Assembly (NCBI GenBank): GCA_036505485.1
Contig: DASXTK010000310.1
Span: 1-64,000, forward strand
Origin: DASXTK01 sp036505485
Lineage (GTDB): Bacteria > Actinomycetota > Acidimicrobiia > Acidimicrobiales > VFJN01
DNA length: 64,000 bases
Reading direction: 5' to 3'
Shown: positions 51,884 through 60,267 of the stretch, one piece after another
How the letters are laid out: each line of letters starts with the position of its first letter
Numbering within the stretch: the first letter of the stretch is position 1
Notes under the pieces: model-generated
Told to the model about the DNA's origin: nothing
What the model saw: only the letters and a program-made list of their open reading frames with translations
The model's database searches: none
Made by a program: the position numbers and the translations under genes

Positions 51884-53052
51884 TGGCCACGCCGCTGCTC
51901 GCCCCCCCTCGATCCGCCCCGACCCCAGTGGCCGGGCGGGCCCGGCGCCGGCCGAGCGAACTGACCGCCACCGACATCGGCACCATCGTCGGCTGCGCCC
52001 TGAGTGCCATCGCGCTCACCTGGTTGATCTTCGCCCGTCTGACCGAAGGCGTGGGCTGGTTCGGCTTCGGCGTGGTCGCCTACCTCACCTTCGTGGTGCT
52101 CTTCGCGCTGGTCACGACCGACCGGCTCGGCCGCCTCGTTGCGGCGGACCGTGTGGCAACGGTTCTGGTCTCAACCGGAGCGGTGTTGCTGATGGTGCCT
52201 CTCGGGTTCCTGATCGTCTACATCGTCGCCAAAGGCCTCCCCCACCTACGCCCCAACTTCTTCACCGAGGACCAACGGGGGGTCAGCACCGCCGACCCAT
52301 CAACGGCGGGCGGAGGATCCCACGCCATCGTGGGGAGCCTCGAACAGGTTGCCCTGGCCCTCGCCTTCACGGTGCCTCTGGGTCTCACCACCGCCGTCTT
52401 CCTCAACGAGACCCGCAGCCGGTTCCGGCGGCCCATCCGCATCCTGGTCGACGCCATGAGCGGCCTGCCGTCGATCGTGGCGGGCCTGTTCATCTATGCC
52501 GTCTTCGTCATCCCCTACGCCGACTCGGTCAAGGTGTTCGGGCTGCACATCTTCGGATACAACGGGCTGCTGGCCGCCTTGGCGCTGTCGCTGGTCATGA
52601 CCCCCACCATCACCCGCACGTTCGAGCTGGTGCTGCGGCTGGTACCCGACGGGCTGCGCGAGGCCAGCCTCGCGCTCGGCGCCTCTCGGGCCCGCACCGT
52701 GTGGTCGGTCGTGCTCCCCACCGCGCGCAGCGGGGCCACGACCGCCATAGTGCTCGGCATCGCACGGGCAGTCGGTGAGACGGCACCGCTGTTGTTCACG
52801 GCGTTCGGACAGACGCTGATGAACACGAACCCTCTGGACGACCCCCAGGAAAGCCTCCCCTTGTTCGTGTACCGCTACATCCGCGAACCGAACGCGGAGA
52901 TCAGGGAACGCGGCTTCGTCGGCGCCACCGTGCTCCTGCTCATCGTGCTCAGCCTCTTCGCCGTGGCCCGCTACATCGGACGGGATCGTTCGCGTCAAAA
53001 GACCCGCCGGATCACACCGATCTTCGCCCGCTCCCAGGAGAGCAGCACATGA
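51883..53052 (+). CDS. pstA: phosphate ABC transporter permease PstA
   Basis: A 389-residue permease, longer than the usual ~290 because of an N-terminal extension with two added helices. FLIVYIVAKGLPHLRPNFFTE and GGGSHAIVGSLEQVALALAF mark the start of the PstA domain; GLREASLALGASRARTVWSVVLP is the EAA loop. GTG 51883 overlaps pstC by one base; four bases overlap pstB. Confidence 0.93.
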   Translation: MATPLLAPPRSAPTPVAGRARRRPSELTATDIGTIVGCALSAIALTWLIFARLTEGVGWFGFGVVAYLTFVVLFALVTTDRLGRLVAADRVATVLVSTGAVLLMVPLGFLIVYIVAKGLPHLRPNFFTEDQRGVSTADPSTAGGGSHAIVGSLEQVALALAFTVPLGLTTAVFLNETRSRFRRPIRILVDAMSGLPSIVAGLFIYAVFVIPYADSVKVFGLHIFGYNGLLAALALSLVMTPTITRTFELVLRLVPDGLREASLALGASRARTVWSVVLPTARSGATTAIVLGIARAVGETAPLLFTAFGQTLMNTNPLDDPQESLPLFVYRYIREPNAEIRERGFVGATVLLLIVLSLFAVARYIGRDRSRQKTRRITPIFARSQESST

Positions 53053-53975
53053 CGGACTTCGGCCAGCAGCCGGTGACGACCGCGGCCATACCTCCCCCAC
53101 CTCCTCCGCCTCCTCCCGGCGCCAATGGTGACACCGAGCAGCTCGGCCTTGGCGATCAGCTGGCGCCCTCCCGGCCGGTCGCGCTGACCGGTGGCCCGCC
53201 GCCCGGAGCCGCCACCATCGTGACCCGAGACGCCTGCGCCTGGTTCGGTGAGAACTTGGTGCTCGAAGGCGTGGATCTCACCATGCCCCGCGGTGAGGTC
53301 ACCGCGCTGATCGGCCCGTCGGGTTGCGGCAAATCGACCTTCCTACGCTTGCTCAACCGCATGCACGAGCTCGTGCCCGGAGCCAGTCTGGCCGGCGAGG
53401 TGCTGCTCGACGGTGAGGACATCTACCGCTACGGCATGCGGGCCCAGCAGGTCCGGCTGCGCATCGGCATGGTGTTCCAGAAGCCGAACCCGTTCCCGGC
53501 CATGAGCATCCGCGACAACGTGCTGTCCGGCCTGAAGCTGGCCCGCGTCGGTTGCTCCGACAAGAAGGCGCTGGTGGAGCGGTCGCTGCGCCGGGCCGGA
53601 TTGTGGCGTGAGGTGCGTGATCGTCTGGGTGATCCGGGCGGCGCCTTGTCGGGGGGTCAGCAACAGCGGCTCTGCATCGCCCGAGCGTTGGCCGTCCAGC
53701 CCAACGTCCTGCTGATGGACGAGCCCTGCTCGGCCCTTGACCCCACCTCGACCCGCGTGATCGAGGACACCATCGCTGAACTGCGTGATGCGGTCACGGT
53801 GATCATCGTGACCCACAACATGCAACAGGCGCAGCGGGTGTCGGACCGCTGCGCCTTCTTCCTCGCAGCTGAGAACGAACCCGGCCGGGTGATCGAGTGG
53901 GGCCCGACCGACAAGATGTTCTCCGACCCCGACGACGACCGGACCTTGGCCTATGTCGAAGGGCGGTTCGGCTGA
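53049..53975 (+). CDS. pstB: phosphate ABC transporter ATPase PstB with polyproline extension
   Basis: A 308-residue ATPase: Walker A IGPSGCGKSTFLRLLNRMHE, signature GALSGGQQQRLCIARALA, Walker B VLLMDEPCSALDPTSTRVIE, switch VTHNMQQAQRVSD, FLAAENEPGRVIEWGPT typical of PstB. The usual protein is about 250-260 residues; here some 55 extra N-terminal residues include nine consecutive prolines. The extension is in frame and follows the ATGA overlap with pstA, so it appears to be translated. Confidence 0.94.
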   Translation: MTDFGQQPVTTAAIPPPPPPPPPGANGDTEQLGLGDQLAPSRPVALTGGPPPGAATIVTRDACAWFGENLVLEGVDLTMPRGEVTALIGPSGCGKSTFLRLLNRMHELVPGASLAGEVLLDGEDIYRYGMRAQQVRLRIGMVFQKPNPFPAMSIRDNVLSGLKLARVGCSDKKALVERSLRRAGLWREVRDRLGDPGGALSGGQQQRLCIARALAVQPNVLLMDEPCSALDPTSTRVIEDTIAELRDAVTVIIVTHNMQQAQRVSDRCAFFLAAENEPGRVIEWGPTDKMFSDPDDDRTLAYVEGRFG

Positions 53976-53976
53976 C

Positions 53977-55545
53977 GTGGCGGCCGGGCGCTGGCACCGG
54001 CGATCGTTCCTGGCCGCGGCGGCGGTCGCCGGCATCCTCTCGGCTGGACTGGCACCCGCGGCCCAGGCCCGGCCCGAGGCACCCACCCAGGCGGGCTCGT
54101 CGGTTCTCGGTGTCGGTTCGACCTACGTGGGATTGGCCATGCAGCAGTGGGTCTCCGACGCGCAGGTGAGGGGCATCGACGTGAACTACACGCCGAGCGG
54201 TTCTCCCAATGGCCTCAACCGCTTCGCCGGCCGCACGGTCGACTTCGCCGGCACCGAGGCCGAGTTCTCGTCGCTCGGCGAGTCCGATCCGGTCACCCGC
54301 GGCTATCAGTACGTCCCGGACATCGCGGGCGCGGTGGCCATCATGTACAACGTCCAGGACAGCGCCGGGCGGCAGGTCGACTACCTGCACCTGTCACGCT
54401 CCACGGTTGCCCGGATCTTCATCGGCGCCATCACCCACTGGGACGACCAGGCGATCATCGACGACAACGCCGCCGCCAACCTCCGGTTGCCCCACGAACC
54501 GATCAAGGTCGTCTACCGATCCGGGCAGTCGGGCACCACGGCCCTGTTCTACGACTTCGTCGCCAACACCGAGCCCTCCGGCTTCCAAAACTGGGTCGCC
54601 GGTCATCAGCTTCCGACCAACCATCGCATCATCGAGATCCCTGCTGACTTCGCGCCCCTCACCCACGGGGTAGGCGACTCGGCGGGCATGGCTCAGTTCG
54701 TCGCCGGAAGCGCGGGGCTCTGGTCGATCGGGTACGATGAGTTCGGCTACGCGCTCTCCTTCGGGGCCAACGCGGCCTGGATCCAGAACGCCGCGGGAAG
54801 GTGGGTGCTGCCGTACGCCGAGAACATCTCGGCCGCGCTCGAGAGCGCCGCTCTGCGACCCGACCTAAGCCAGGAGCTGTCCGGCGTCTACAGCAGCACC
54901 AACGCCATCGCGTACCCCATCTCGGCCTACAGCTACATCGTCACTGCTTGCGCGCCAGCGGCCGACCGGAGCACCTGCCAGGGCAACTACGACGACGCCG
55001 GGACGGCCAAGACGATGACCGACTTCCTGGACTACATCGCATGCGACGGACAGGTCCCCGCGGCACGGATGGGCTACTCGCCGCTCCCACCCCTCCTCTC
55101 CCAGGAGGTGATCAACTCCATCGGCCGGATGAACGGCACGGCGGCACCCAAACAGCTCAGCCCTGAGAACTGCTCGAACCCCCGGTTCCACGGCTCGCTC
55201 GGGGAGGGCGCCGGGGCGCCTGAGGACCCCTTCGCCGGCCTGGACCCCAACGGTTCCGGTGCTGGGAACACCGGCCAACAGACCAATACCACCGGTGGTG
55301 GAGCCGACCAAGCGGCCGCCGCCGATGCCAGCGCCACGACCGAAAGCGCCGGGGCCGGACGAGGTGGTGTCGACGCCGTCGGCGGTGGATCAGGCGAGTA
55401 CCGGGACGCCGATCCGGCCTCGTACAAGGGCGAAGGCGGCGCTGGTCTGGGCCGGTGGCCGATGGTGACGTTGCTCGGCCTGCTCGCCGCACCCCCTCTC
55501 GGCGGATCACTCTGGTCGCTGCGCCGCCGCGCTCGACTCCGCTAG
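53977..55545 (+). CDS. PstS-like protein with C-terminal membrane anchor
   Basis: About 522 residues. A Tat-like signal (RWHRRSFLAAAAVAGILSAG) leads to a PstS fold: STYVGLAMQQWVSDAQ, YTPSGSPNGLNRF, VYRSGQSGTTALFYDF, where SGTT is the phosphate-loop motif. Then come a Gly/Ala/Thr-rich linker and a final membrane helix (WPMVTLLGLLAAPPLGGSLW) with RRRARLR, so it is anchored at its C-terminus. GTG 53977 has GAAGGG upstream; ATG 53953 would overlap pstB. It is the fourth gene of pstCAB. Confidence 0.85.
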   Translation: MAAGRWHRRSFLAAAAVAGILSAGLAPAAQARPEAPTQAGSSVLGVGSTYVGLAMQQWVSDAQVRGIDVNYTPSGSPNGLNRFAGRTVDFAGTEAEFSSLGESDPVTRGYQYVPDIAGAVAIMYNVQDSAGRQVDYLHLSRSTVARIFIGAITHWDDQAIIDDNAAANLRLPHEPIKVVYRSGQSGTTALFYDFVANTEPSGFQNWVAGHQLPTNHRIIEIPADFAPLTHGVGDSAGMAQFVAGSAGLWSIGYDEFGYALSFGANAAWIQNAAGRWVLPYAENISAALESAALRPDLSQELSGVYSSTNAIAYPISAYSYIVTACAPAADRSTCQGNYDDAGTAKTMTDFLDYIACDGQVPAARMGYSPLPPLLSQEVINSIGRMNGTAAPKQLSPENCSNPRFHGSLGEGAGAPEDPFAGLDPNGSGAGNTGQQTNTTGGGADQAAAADASATTESAGAGRGGVDAVGGGSGEYRDADPASYKGEGGAGLGRWPMVTLLGLLAAPPLGGSLWSLRRRARLR

Positions 55546-55546
55546 C

Positions 55547-56194
55547 TCAGGCCTTGGCGGGTACGTCGAGACTGGCGAGGAGGGCTCGGACTCTGTTGCC
55601 GATGAGGTCGCGGATGGGGCGGACGGCGTCGAGGCTCTGGCCGGCGGGGTCGTCCAGCTCCCAGTCTTCGTAACGTTTGCCCAGGAAGATGGGGCAGGCG
55701 TCGCCACAGCCCATGGTGACCACCACGTCGGCGGCGCGGATGATCTCGTCGGTCCAGGGCTTGGGGAACTCCTGGGCGATGTCGATGCCGACCTCGCGCA
55801 TGGCGGCGACGGCAGCGGGGTTGATCTCGCTGCCGGGTTCCGAGCCACCGGACCAGGCGGTGGCTTTGCCGCCGGCGAGGTGGTTGAACCAGCCCAGTGC
55901 CATCTGGGAACGGCCGGCGTTGTGGACGCACAGGAACAGCACGATCGGGATGCCGTCGTCATGTTTGCCTTCGACTTTGGCAAGGGCCGTGAGGCGTTGC
56001 CGAGCGAAGCGCTCCCCGAGCAGCGACAGGAAGTTGACGAAGCTGGCCTTGCCCGCGAACTGGTCGTAGCTGGTCTCCAAGAACAGCTGGATGGTCTCAG
56101 TCGAGAACGTGCCCTCGAACTCCTGGTGCAGGTGGTTGGCTGCCGTCCGCAGGGCGAGGTGTTGGTCGGGGCTCAGAGAGTTGAGATCGGGCAT
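55547..56194 (-). CDS. arsC: arsenate reductase with N-terminal helical domain
   Basis: A 215-residue protein. Residues 1-80 form a helical domain (SPDQHLALRTAANHLHQEF), then a low-molecular-weight phosphatase-like ArsC domain with VLFLCVHNAGRSQMA, the CX5R loop, and MGCGDACP holding the other redox cysteines. Actinobacterial relatives use mycothiol or thioredoxin; which applies is not decided by sequence. It converts arsenate to arsenite. RBS GAGGAGG precedes ATG 56194; the start lies 98 bases inside the MIP gene. Confidence 0.9.
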   Translation of the reverse strand: MPDLNSLSPDQHLALRTAANHLHQEFEGTFSTETIQLFLETSYDQFAGKASFVNFLSLLGERFARQRLTALAKVEGKHDDGIPIVLFLCVHNAGRSQMALGWFNHLAGGKATAWSGGSEPGSEINPAAVAAMREVGIDIAQEFPKPWTDEIIRAADVVVTMGCGDACPIFLGKRYEDWELDDPAGQSLDAVRPIRDLIGNRVRALLASLDVPAKA

Positions 56195-56888
56195 CGAGGA
56201 CCTCCTCGAGTGACGGTTCAGGTTCAGGGAACAGCACCCGCGCCACGGCCACCGCGATGACCGCGCCTACGAGTTGGGCGCCGATGAAGAGCGGCAGGGA
56301 GGCGGGCGCGATGCCGGCGAAGCTGTCGGTGAGGGTCCGGGCCAGGGTGACAGCCGGGTTGGCGAAGCTGGTGGAGGACGTGAACCAATAGGCGGCGCCG
56401 ATGTAGCCGGCCACCGCCACCGGGACTGCTGCGGCGCGACCGGAGCGCACGACCCCGAAGATCATCGTGAGCAGCCCGAACGTGGCGATCACCTCGGCCA
56501 GGGCGTGGGCGCCAGTGGCACGGTCCGTGCTGGACCAGTCGATCGCTGAGAGCTCGAACATCACGTTGGCGGCGACTGCACCAAGACAACCCCCGGTGAT
56601 CTGGGCAGCTATGTAGGCGCCGGCGACCCGGGTGTCGATCTTGGCGGTCAGACGTTCGGCGAGCGTCACCGCGGGATTGAAGTGCGCCCCCGAAACCGAC
56701 CCGAACGTGAAGATCAACGCGACCAGGGCCAGGACGGTCGCCGTCGAGCTCTCCAGCAGTTGCAGACCGACCTCATCGGGCGAGAGCTGTTGGGCGGCGA
56801 TTCCGGAACCGACGACCGCACACACCAGCAGCCCCGTTCCCAGTCCTTCGGCCAGGCATCGAGCCGCCAGGGTCGGTTGGGCGTTCAT
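56097..56888 (-). CDS. MIP/aquaglyceroporin-family channel (ars operon)
   Basis: A 263-residue channel with six helices and both NPA motifs (GAHFNPAVTLAER, SFANPAVTLART). In ars operons MIP channels release arsenite made by ArsC. ATG 56888 overlaps the arsR stop (ATGA). The C-terminal tail (LEEVLDARSQLSEPRP to VRGHVLD) runs 98 bases into arsC in another frame, a longer tail than normal. Confidence 0.9.
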   Translation of the reverse strand: MNAQPTLAARCLAEGLGTGLLVCAVVGSGIAAQQLSPDEVGLQLLESSTATVLALVALIFTFGSVSGAHFNPAVTLAERLTAKIDTRVAGAYIAAQITGGCLGAVAANVMFELSAIDWSSTDRATGAHALAEVIATFGLLTMIFGVVRSGRAAAVPVAVAGYIGAAYWFTSSTSFANPAVTLARTLTDSFAGIAPASLPLFIGAQLVGAVIAVAVARVLFPEPEPSLEEVLDARSQLSEPRPTPRPADGSQPPAPGVRGHVLD

Positions 56889-57211
56889 GCGCAGGGCCGT
56901 CGGCGAGAGCCCAGGGGTTCGGAGGCCAGCTCGCCGAGCCGGTCGGCGAGCTGGGCGATGACCCGCCGGTCGAGGGAGTAGTAGGTGAAGGCGCCGACCC
57001 TCTCGGAGGTCACCACACCGGCCTGGCGCAGGACCCGGAGGTGATGGCTGATCAGTGGCTGGGCGGCGTCGAGCTCGCCGACCAGGTGACAGGTGCACAG
57101 GTCCTCGACGGCGAGGCGCAGGACGATCTCCCAGCGCAACGGTTCGCCGAGGAGCTTGAGCAGCGCTCCTGCGTCGGTCGTGATGTCGACGGCCATCGCA
57201 TCAATGCTCAT
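56885..57211 (-). CDS. arsR: ArsR-family regulator (arsenic)
   Basis: A 108-residue repressor: LLKLLGEPLRWEIVLRLAVEDLCTCHLVGELD, with Cys-Thr-Cys in the usual metal-site region, recognition helix AAQPLISHHLRVLRQAGVV, and wing ERVGAFTYYSLD. It would leave the operator on binding arsenite. ATG 57211 lies within the palindrome at 57,200; ATG 57196 (MAVD) just after it is the alternative. First gene of arsR-MIP-arsC. Confidence 0.9.
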   Translation of the reverse strand: MSIDAMAVDITTDAGALLKLLGEPLRWEIVLRLAVEDLCTCHLVGELDAAQPLISHHLRVLRQAGVVTSERVGAFTYYSLDRRVIAQLADRLGELASEPLGSRRRPCA

Positions 57212-57215
57212 TGAT
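57200..57215. promoter_or_regulatory. ArsR operator ATCAA-N6-TTGAT
   Basis: A 16-base palindrome with the ATCAA and TTGAT half-sites typical of ArsR/SmtB operators. It overlaps the ATG at 57,211, so a bound repressor would block the start of the transcript or the leaderless start codon. If translation starts at 57,196 the operator lies directly upstream. Confidence 0.7.
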
Positions 57216-57271
57216 GTACTGGGGCTGAGGCAAACGAACAGCGCGTGGACACCAGGTGTCGTCTCGGAGCT

Positions 57272-57312
57272 GTGACCTCTGGCTCCCGGCATGGAGAGGA
57301 GCCAGAGGTCAC
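57272..57312. repeat. inverted repeat (15-bp arms), family B-like
   Basis: Arms at 57,272-57,286 and 57,298-57,312 pair perfectly around an 11-base loop. Outer GTGACCT matches the family B palindromes at 28,297 and 43,562, with a different interior. It lies between arsR and the phosphatase gene on the same strand. It could end the phosphatase transcript; no T-tract follows. Confidence 0.8.
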
Positions 57313-57328
57313 CAGGTGGGCCGCTGGG

Positions 57329-58795
57329 TCAGAGGCCACCGCGCCGCCACGGTCCGGTGATGGCGCAGGTCATGCCGCTGCCCGCTTCGCTCCCGCCGAA
57401 GACGTTGACGAACAGGGTGGCGCCGTCGGAGCTGAAGCAGGCCCCGGCGAACTCGCTGTCGTTCAGGACGTTCACCGCGAACTCGAACGGCTCTCCGCCC
57501 GGGACGAGGCCGATGACCCGGTTGACGTTCTCGATCCCGGGAGCCAGCGGATGGGTGTCGGCATCGATGTCGGAGGCGTCGTCCTCGCAGGTGATGATCC
57601 CGCCCCGGGGGGTGATGGTCACGTTGTCGGGCGAGTCGAGCGCGCCAACCCCGGTGGATTCGTAGATCAGCTTGAGCTTGTCGCTGTTGGCCCGGTACTC
57701 CCAGATCTGGCCATAGCCCTCGGCGTAACCGTCGCTGTTGACATCACCGTTCTTGACGTCACCGCCACTGGTGGAGATGAACACGATCCGGTTGCCGGCG
57801 GCCCAGATGCCTTCGAGGCGGTTGAACCCGGCGCCCCCGGCCGTGTGGCCCTGGGTGAAGCAACTGTTGGCGCCTACGGCTCCGAAGTCGATGACCGGGT
57901 CGGGGTCCACGTTGTCGACCGGCACCCAGGTGACGCGTAGCTTCTCGCCGACGGTGCGGCCCTCACGCAGGTCGACGCCAGGTTGTCCCTCGATGCCGAG
58001 CATCTCCAATGCACCACCGGCGGACAGGTCACGAGGATCGTTCGGGACGTACCGGTACAACCCCGACGGGCGGCCGGAGCCGGCATCTTCGGTCTGGTAC
58101 ACGATCCCTCGCAGGTCGACCGCGCAGGCCTCATGGGAGAAGCGGCCCATGCCGGTGATCGGCACCGCCGGCACCGTCGCGGTCGCGTCCCCAGGAAGGA
58201 GGAAGGCATAGCCGTGCTTCTGCTCCCATCCCTGCGCCGGGCCGGCGATGGTCTCCTCACAGGTGATCCACCCCGAATCGTGCTTGGCGATCCCGCCCGC
58301 GCAGTTCACGATCGTGCCGTTGATCCCCACGAACTCGTTGACCACGGTTCCGCTGCGGGTGTCGAAATCGATCACCGTGACCCCGCCGACCCCTTGGGCG
58401 TCGTACTTGGTCTCGGCCGGACCGCCCACCGCGCCGATGCCCTCGGGTGTTCCCGGTCCGGTACGGACCTCCTGGTTCCGGGTCAACCGGGCCACCTTGC
58501 GCCAGCGGGTCGGCAACGCCGCCGTCCCGTCGTGGTTCTGGGCGTGCACGCCCCCCGACATCAACGGGGCACCGGTCGCGCCGAAGGTCACGTAGGTGAA
58601 TCCATCGGGCAGGGCCAGGACCGGCACGCCACCATTGGCCGGCGCCAGCGGCGCCAACGGCCCATAGTTCCCTCGCCCGTGGCCACCCATCGCGCCGGCG
58701 GCCGCCACGTCCAACACCCCGGTCGCCTTACCGACCACGGCCAGGCCGAAGCCGGCGGCCGAACGGGTCAACAACTCACGACGAGTCACACTCAC
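57329..58795 (-). CDS. PhoX-like alkaline phosphatase (Tat-exported)
   Basis: A 488-residue DUF839/PhoX-family protein. The Tat signal is SVTRRELLTRSAAGFGLAV. The beta-propeller metal-site segments CEETIAGPAQG, GRFSHEACAVD, YQTEDAGSGRPSGLYRY and CEDDASDID are present. PhoX enzymes release phosphate outside the cell with Ca and Fe. GTG 58795 has GGGGAGGA upstream. Its position near the pst locus supports phosphate acquisition. Confidence 0.88.
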   Translation of the reverse strand: MSVTRRELLTRSAAGFGLAVVGKATGVLDVAAAGAMGGHGRGNYGPLAPLAPANGGVPVLALPDGFTYVTFGATGAPLMSGGVHAQNHDGTAALPTRWRKVARLTRNQEVRTGPGTPEGIGAVGGPAETKYDAQGVGGVTVIDFDTRSGTVVNEFVGINGTIVNCAGGIAKHDSGWITCEETIAGPAQGWEQKHGYAFLLPGDATATVPAVPITGMGRFSHEACAVDLRGIVYQTEDAGSGRPSGLYRYVPNDPRDLSAGGALEMLGIEGQPGVDLREGRTVGEKLRVTWVPVDNVDPDPVIDFGAVGANSCFTQGHTAGGAGFNRLEGIWAAGNRIVFISTSGGDVKNGDVNSDGYAEGYGQIWEYRANSDKLKLIYESTGVGALDSPDNVTITPRGGIITCEDDASDIDADTHPLAPGIENVNRVIGLVPGGEPFEFAVNVLNDSEFAGACFSSDGATLFVNVFGGSEAGSGMTCAITGPWRRGGL

Positions 58796-58908
58796 GACAA
58801 CGTCCTCCCCTTTGTGGACATCAAGCAATGTTGAGTCCACACCTCGGAGAGAACAGGCGCATAGCCCCTGCACAACGGTGCGGTGAACACTGTGCCAACA
58901 TCACCGCC

Positions 58909-59133
58909 GTGGCGGCGCGGACGAACGTGGGGCGGCTGCCGCAGGGTCGCTACTGGGTTGGGTTCTCGGGATTCTTCACCGCCGTGTTCGGCGTGATGTT
59001 CCTGTTCGGGGCCATCAGGCAGGGACCCAACGACGAGCCCGGCGAAATCGCCGCCGCGATCGAGTCCCTAGCCGCCACCCACAACATCCCCGCCGACCTC
59101 GACCCCGAACCCCTCCGCTGCCGCTGGTTCTAG
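58909..59133 (+). CDS. small single-helix membrane protein
   Basis: A 74-residue hypothetical protein with one membrane helix (FFTAVFGVMFLFGAI) and a 40-residue acidic tail ending DPEPLRCRWF. GTG 58909 is used; longer in-frame starts to 58828 would add a poorly conserved-looking stretch. No family recognised; the evidence is coding character only. Confidence 0.45.
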   Translation: MAARTNVGRLPQGRYWVGFSGFFTAVFGVMFLFGAIRQGPNDEPGEIAAAIESLAATHNIPADLDPEPLRCRWF

Positions 59134-59142
59134 GCGGCGGCG

Positions 59143-59195
59143 GGACTCTTTGAACGGAAATGGTTGGCTACCAACCATTTCCGTTCAAAGAGTCC
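59143..59195. repeat. perfect 25-bp-arm palindrome
   Basis: Arms at 59,143-59,167 and 59,171-59,195 match perfectly around CTA. The sequence (TCTTTGAACGGAAATGG) is unrelated to families A and B and has a much lower GC content than its surroundings. It lies between a small plus-strand ORF and the end of the hydroxylase gene. Confidence 0.9.
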
Positions 59196-59314
59196 GGGTC
59201 CAAGCATCACGACGTCTCGTCCCCGCCCATGCCAGCCCCAAGGGGCTGGCCTACGAGCCTCGCTGCCGCCGACGGGACACCGCCGGACGTGAGGAGCGGA
59301 GCCGTTCTGGGGGA

Positions 59315-60145
59315 CTAGCGGCCGATGGAGTCGAAGAAGGCGGTCAGGTCTTCTTCCATGCGGTTGAAGGAGGCGGCGGCGAAGAGGATGGGCTGGTAGC
59401 GGGTGATGTCGTAGTCGAGGGTGCCCATCTGTTCGATGTCCCAGGGGCGGATCTCGGCCCGGCGGAACACGTCGATCTCGCCGTAGGAGGACAACAGCCC
59501 GGCGCCATACGCCTTCAGCTCGCCGTCCTCGTGCACCACCCCGAACTCCAACGTGAACCAGAACACCTTGGAGAAGAACTGCATCTCGGAGTCGTCGACC
59601 GCCCGGACCGACGCATGGCCAGCCGCCTCGTAGAGGTCGGCCAGGTCCCGGTTGGCCAGCATGTTGGCGTGGCCGATTATCTCGTGCACCACGTCGGGCT
59701 CGGGGGTGTAGAAGGGCACCGAGTGGTGGCGGATGTACTGCGTGGAGAGAAACGTCCGTCGAGCCAGCGCTCCGTAGAACACCCGGGTCGGGACCAGCCC
59801 GGGCACCGGTTCGATGTGGAACCCGCTCAGGGCGTGCACCCGCTCGTCGACCTCCCGGAGCTGGGGCACCCGCTCGGACGGCAGGGTCAACGCCTCCGCG
59901 CCTTCGAGATAGGCGCGGCAGGCGTAGGTCTGATGCTTGGCCGCCAGCTCGCTGGAGACCACACGCCAGACGTCATCTTCCTCCGGCGTGTAGTGGACGT
60001 CAGGGATCGGGTCGCCGCTGCGGTAGGCCGCGCCGACCTCGGATATGGCACCGCGTCGGGCCCGGTAGTCCGGGTCCGAAACCCCCGGATGGTCGTCGGG
60101 CAACTCGACTGGTCGCCCGACGGCATACGGGGTCGGCGACTTCAA
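59315..60145 (-). CDS. phhA: phenylalanine 4-monooxygenase-like aromatic amino acid hydroxylase
   Basis: A 276-residue biopterin-dependent hydroxylase. The iron ligands are in DVVHEIIGHANML (two His) and WFTLEFGVVHEDG (Glu), the 2-His-1-carboxylate triad. GLLSSYGE is the pterin region. It turns phenylalanine to tyrosine, the first step of breakdown. Start TTG 60145 shares TTGA with the stop of a 41-residue ORF upstream. Confidence 0.92.
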   Translation of the reverse strand: MKSPTPYAVGRPVELPDDHPGVSDPDYRARRGAISEVGAAYRSGDPIPDVHYTPEEDDVWRVVSSELAAKHQTYACRAYLEGAEALTLPSERVPQLREVDERVHALSGFHIEPVPGLVPTRVFYGALARRTFLSTQYIRHHSVPFYTPEPDVVHEIIGHANMLANRDLADLYEAAGHASVRAVDDSEMQFFSKVFWFTLEFGVVHEDGELKAYGAGLLSSYGEIDVFRRAEIRPWDIEQMGTLDYDITRYQPILFAAASFNRMEEDLTAFFDSIGR

Positions 60146-60267
60146 CGCTCTTCGACCATGTCCCGCATGGTCGACATGTCGTCGAGGTCACCCAGTCGAC
60201 CGACCAGTCCGGCCAGGACGACGATCACTGCCATCACAATCAGGCTGAAAACCACAATCTCGATCAA
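60142..60267 (-). CDS. 41-residue membrane miniprotein coupled to the hydroxylase
   Basis: Start TTG 60267 with AGAGGTG seven bases upstream. The product starts MIEIVVFSLIVMAVIVVLAG, a single membrane helix, and ends in a charged tail (DLDDMSTMRDMVEER). Its TGA overlaps the TTG of the hydroxylase (TTGA), which argues that it is translated. No homologue family known to me. Confidence 0.5.
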   Translation of the reverse strand: MIEIVVFSLIVMAVIVVLAGLVGRLGDLDDMSTMRDMVEER

